Below are positions 61,559-64,000 of a DNA stretch of 64,000 nucleotides, piece after piece. A program made the position numbers and the translations under genes. A model generated the notes under the pieces. The model was given only the letters and a program-made list of their open reading frames with translations, was not told the origin of the DNA and did no database searches. Every line of letters begins with the position of its first letter. Within the stretch, counting starts at the first letter, position 1. Source of the DNA: Lachnospiraceae bacterium. Its GTDB lineage: Bacteria; Bacillota; Clostridia; Lachnospirales; Lachnospiraceae. The stretch covers positions 17,782 to 81,781 of the forward strand of contig JAFQLS010000052.1 of the NCBI GenBank assembly GCA_017396555.1. Reading direction: 5' to 3'.

Positions 61559-62389
61559 TTGAACAAAGATAATACCTTATTTGCAGTGGCATTTGAGGAT
61601 AAAGCTCCTTGTCAGGAACTTATCAGAATTGTTACAGGTGATGAAAGTCTTGTTGTTATCGACAACAAAACACAATATACTATACGCAATGTAGAAAATC
61701 ATTCTGTAACACTTGACCTTATAGTAAAAGATTCCAGGGGTAAAAAGTATGCTATAGAACTTCAGAAAAAAGATGAAAGAAATGCTGAAAAAAGAATTCG
61801 TTATAACAATTCATTATATGACACACTGTTGTTGGATAAAGGTGTGGATTATTGTGAATTGCCAACAGTAATTAGCATTTTTGTCTCGAAGTTTGATGTA
61901 CACAAAACGGGGTTGCCTATCTATCATATTAAAATGACAATAGAGGAAACGGGACAAACATATGATGAAGGCAGACAAATAATCTTTGTTAATTCTTGTA
62001 ATGATAATGGAAGCAAAATTGCCAGGTTGATGAACGAATTTTCAAATAAAGAACGAATAAGTAGTGAATTTACTCATATTTCAGAAAGGGTAAGAAGTCT
62101 TAAGGAAGAGTTAGGAGGCGAAGTGATTATGCGTGAAAAGATGGAAGCATTAGCAAAAGAATATGCAGAATATGTAGTAGCTGAAAATGATATAGATTAT
62201 GTTAGAAAAATGCTTAAAAAAGGATATCCTATAGCAGAGATAGCAGAAATTTCTCCTCTCTCTTTGGAGGAAATCGAAAAAATGAAAGCAAAGGTGGAAA
62301 AAGAAAATCGCACCAAGAAATCAAGATATTTAAAGAAATCACTGGAAAAAGTCTTTGCCAGATATTTCAGAAAGAGTAAGAAGTCTTAA
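61559..62389 (+). CDS. PD-(D/E)XK nuclease family transposase-like protein
   Basis: A 276-residue protein of the Rpn-like transposase/nuclease family common in Lachnospiraceae. NKDNTLFAVAFEDKAPCQEL at the N-terminus, LDLIVKDSRGKKYAIELQKK (catalytic D and E-x-Q) and KRIRYNNSLYDTLLLDKG are all typical, followed by LPTVISIFVSKFDVHK. Here the active residues are kept, unlike the copy at 20145. The start appears to be TTG 61559 after GGGGG; no ATG is available upstream before a stop, so the extreme N-terminus is slightly short. It lies next to duplicated tRNA sequences. Confidence 0.8.
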   Translation: MNKDNTLFAVAFEDKAPCQELIRIVTGDESLVVIDNKTQYTIRNVENHSVTLDLIVKDSRGKKYAIELQKKDERNAEKRIRYNNSLYDTLLLDKGVDYCELPTVISIFVSKFDVHKTGLPIYHIKMTIEETGQTYDEGRQIIFVNSCNDNGSKIARLMNEFSNKERISSEFTHISERVRSLKEELGGEVIMREKMEALAKEYAEYVVAENDIDYVRKMLKKGYPIAEIAEISPLSLEEIEKMKAKVEKENRTKKSRYLKKSLEKVFARYFRKSKKS

Positions 62390-62443
62390 GAAGGGAATAA
62401 GAGGCTAAATGGTTTCTAGATATAAAGAGAAGGATTTGACACT

Positions 62444-63769
62444 ATGCTTTCAAAACTAAAATTATCGCTACTAAAAATAGATTATAGACTTTACATATCC
62501 CTCTTGGTTATGGGATTTGTACCGACTATTTATACTACAGTACGTATCTTCTTTTTAGGAGAATTGCCGGAAGAATGGTCGTTTTCGATTGCGGGTCAGC
62601 TTGCATGGGTAAATCTTTTATATGAGATTTTAAATGAAGCGATTATATTGCCGTTATTTTATTTTGTGGGCAAAATAAGAGAGAATAAGGAAGAATTTTC
62701 AAATCGTGTGAGGACGGGAATGATAATTTCTTTCTGTGTATATGCCATCTTATCTGTGATTATAATTATTTTTGCAGAACCACTTCTTGAAATTATGGCG
62801 ACAGATAGAAACATAATAAAAGAAACGGTTACATATGTCAGAATTGAAAGTGTTGCGAATATATTCCTGATTCTAACACAATTTACTCTAGTTGCACTTA
62901 TAGCGTTAAATAAAAGCAAATACTTATATATGTTGACAGGCATGAGGCTTGTTATGTGTCTGATTTCTGATACATTCTTAGTGTCTGGATTATCTGTATC
63001 AGCGAGGCTGGGAGTAAATGGTATTGGCTATTCCAATATAATTGTAAATGTTGCTTTGCTTATTTTATCTATTGCATTTTTGATGAGAGAAAACATTAAG
63101 GTCTTTTCGAGCAAAAAACTTGATTTTAAATGGTGCAAGGAATTTGTCAAAGTTGGTGCTGTGTCAGGAATGGAATCTATGGTACGCAATGTTGCATATA
63201 TGGTGATGATTGCCAGAATGGTTAACATTGTGAGTGAGCAGGGAACTTACTGGGTAGCAAATAACTTTATATGGGGATGGCTCCTTTTGCCAATAATTCA
63301 GTTGGGTGAACTTATAAAGCAAGAGGTTGCAGCGAATAAAGAAAATGTCAGACAAAATACTTTAGGATATTTTGGAATAACAACAATTGTTTCAGTATTG
63401 TGGATTGTTAGTATTCCAAGTTGGAAACCATTTATGGCATATGTGCTTGGATTTTCAGATGTAGATAAGCTATTTGAACTTGTGTTGATTCTTGTGGGAT
63501 TTTATGTATTATATGCTTTTCAGAATGTGTTTGATTCTACATTCTATGGACTGGGCAAAACAAATTATATGCTTTTTGAATCGGTGGTTACAAATACTGT
63601 ATATTATGGAGCTGCGTTTATCCTGTATGTAACAAATCTGTGGACACCAACGCTTATAGGTATTGCTTTATTATTTGGAATTGGAAATGCATTTGATAGT
63701 ATTGTTTCATTTGTTGCTTACGAATATTTATTGAAAAAAGAAAAGATTAATATAATGGATGTTAAATGA
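62444..63769 (+). CDS. MATE-family efflux protein
   Basis: A 441-residue polytopic protein with about twelve helices. GFVPTIYTTVRIFFLGELPEE, the long conserved block from VGAVSGMESMVRNVAYMVMI and the internal pseudo-repeat fit MATE cation/drug antiporters, though the first half diverges from classical NorM/DinF. AAGGA precedes the ATG. Substrate unknown. Confidence 0.85.
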   Translation: MLSKLKLSLLKIDYRLYISLLVMGFVPTIYTTVRIFFLGELPEEWSFSIAGQLAWVNLLYEILNEAIILPLFYFVGKIRENKEEFSNRVRTGMIISFCVYAILSVIIIIFAEPLLEIMATDRNIIKETVTYVRIESVANIFLILTQFTLVALIALNKSKYLYMLTGMRLVMCLISDTFLVSGLSVSARLGVNGIGYSNIIVNVALLILSIAFLMRENIKVFSSKKLDFKWCKEFVKVGAVSGMESMVRNVAYMVMIARMVNIVSEQGTYWVANNFIWGWLLLPIIQLGELIKQEVAANKENVRQNTLGYFGITTIVSVLWIVSIPSWKPFMAYVLGFSDVDKLFELVLILVGFYVLYAFQNVFDSTFYGLGKTNYMLFESVVTNTVYYGAAFILYVTNLWTPTLIGIALLFGIGNAFDSIVSFVAYEYLLKKEKINIMDVK

Positions 63770-63798
63770 AAATGCTTACCGTTTGATAGGCATTTTTT
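63770..63798 (+). terminator. Terminator after the MATE gene
   Basis: AAATGCTTA (63770-63778) pairs with TAGGCATTT (63787-63795) with one G-U, followed by a run of T. Confidence 0.75.
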
Positions 63799-63875
63799 TG
63801 AGGGGTGAGAATTGACTGCACGTTGGGGACAGGTGTAGGATTTGGATGATGAGAATTGCAAATATATATCATAGA

Positions 63876-63904
63876 TTGACTTGTAACGCAATTTGCGTTA
63901 CAAT
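63876..63904 (+). promoter_or_regulatory. Promoter with perfect operator palindrome before the relB-type gene
   Basis: TTGACT (63876-63881), 17-nt spacer, TACAAT (63899-63904). The region between and over the -10 is a perfect palindrome with arms TTGTAACGCAA and TTGCGTTACAA around one base (63881-63903), as expected for autoregulation by an antitoxin. Confidence 0.85.
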
Positions 63905-63927
63905 AAAGAAAAATGGAGGTGCATATA

Positions 63928-64000
63928 ATGGGAAAAACAGCAACATTAAATTTAAGAGTGAATCCGGATGTGAAAGAAAATGCAGAAAGTGTGTTAGCAC
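63928..64000 (+). CDS. RelB/DinJ-type antitoxin, 5' part only
   Basis: The visible 24 codons begin MGKTATLNLRVNPDVKEN, the ribbon-helix-helix N-terminus of RelB/DinJ antitoxins. GGAGG precedes the ATG at good spacing and the operator palindrome lies just upstream. A RelE/YafQ-type toxin gene is expected beyond the window. Confidence 0.8.
   Translation, partial: MGKTATLNLRVNPDVKENAESVLA

Overview
The window is AT-rich DNA from a spore-forming Firmicute, most likely a gut-type member of the Lachnospiraceae. The evidence is the gene order mfd...spoVT-mazG-hup-rqcP-yabP-yabQ-divIC-spoIIE-tilS-hpt-ftsH known from Bacillus/Clostridia, abundant TTG/GTG starts, Gram-positive ribosome binding sites, an LPXTG-like sortase substrate and several families typical of Lachnospiraceae (secreted DUF6273-like protein, PD-(D/E)XK/Rpn transposase-like nucleases, C_GCAxxG_C_C protein).

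Layout. 1-8.7 kb: 3' part of mfd, two secreted proteins and an LCP wall-polymer transferase. 8.9-16.0 kb: a maltodextrin locus (LacI regulator, two permeases, binding lipoprotein, cytoplasmic GH13 enzyme, cell-wall starch-binding protein) without its own ATPase. 16.1-18.7 kb: a c-di-GMP-I riboswitch in front of decayed reading frames, a degenerate sigma-like/membrane fusion and a lipoprotein. 18.9-25.3 kb: ilvE, an Rpn-type nuclease with an ACG where the start should be, bioY, a redox-type cysteine protein, a methyltransferase, and an OPT transporter overlapping a PqqD-like gene. 25.4-29.5 kb (minus): three tandem copies of a two-gene module (zinc-ribbon membrane protein plus tiny membrane protein). 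29.5-36.4 kb: a complete aromatic amino acid operon (DAHP synthase, pheA, aroB-aroK fusion, aroQ, aroA, tyrA, GNAT) controlled by a ribosome-mediated attenuator whose leader peptide contains FYYFYYFF.

36.5-50.0 kb is the most striking part. The sporulation regulator gene spoVT is split by a 12.93-kb island carrying a large serine recombinase. The first 31 SpoVT codons, with an apparent forespore sigma-F/G promoter, lie at the left end. The remaining 146 codons are fused in frame to the 3' end of the recombinase gene at the right end. A shared 7-bp core (GTGACCC) keeps both reading frames, so excision would restore a 177-residue SpoVT and at the same time give the recombinase a different, 40-residue tail. 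The predicted circle junction has the dyad symmetry expected of a serine-integrase attP. Cargo: an FtsX-type ABC exporter with two-component system, an HD-GYP protein, a broken Nudix gene, an HTH-GNAT fusion, a second GNAT protein, a small ORF and a Fic protein with repeated operator-like sites.

50.0-58.4 kb continues the conserved sporulation/division/housekeeping cluster (mazG to ftsH), including a spoIIE promoter with the unusual 21-bp spacing and a Spo0A-box-like sequence. 58.7-64 kb: a second GH13 enzyme, tRNA-Tyr and tRNA-Leu, duplicated tRNA-Leu 3' sequences, another Rpn-type protein, a MATE exporter, and the start of a RelB/DinJ-type antitoxin gene with a perfect operator palindrome. 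All product calls come from reading motifs and comparing with remembered families; no search was run.
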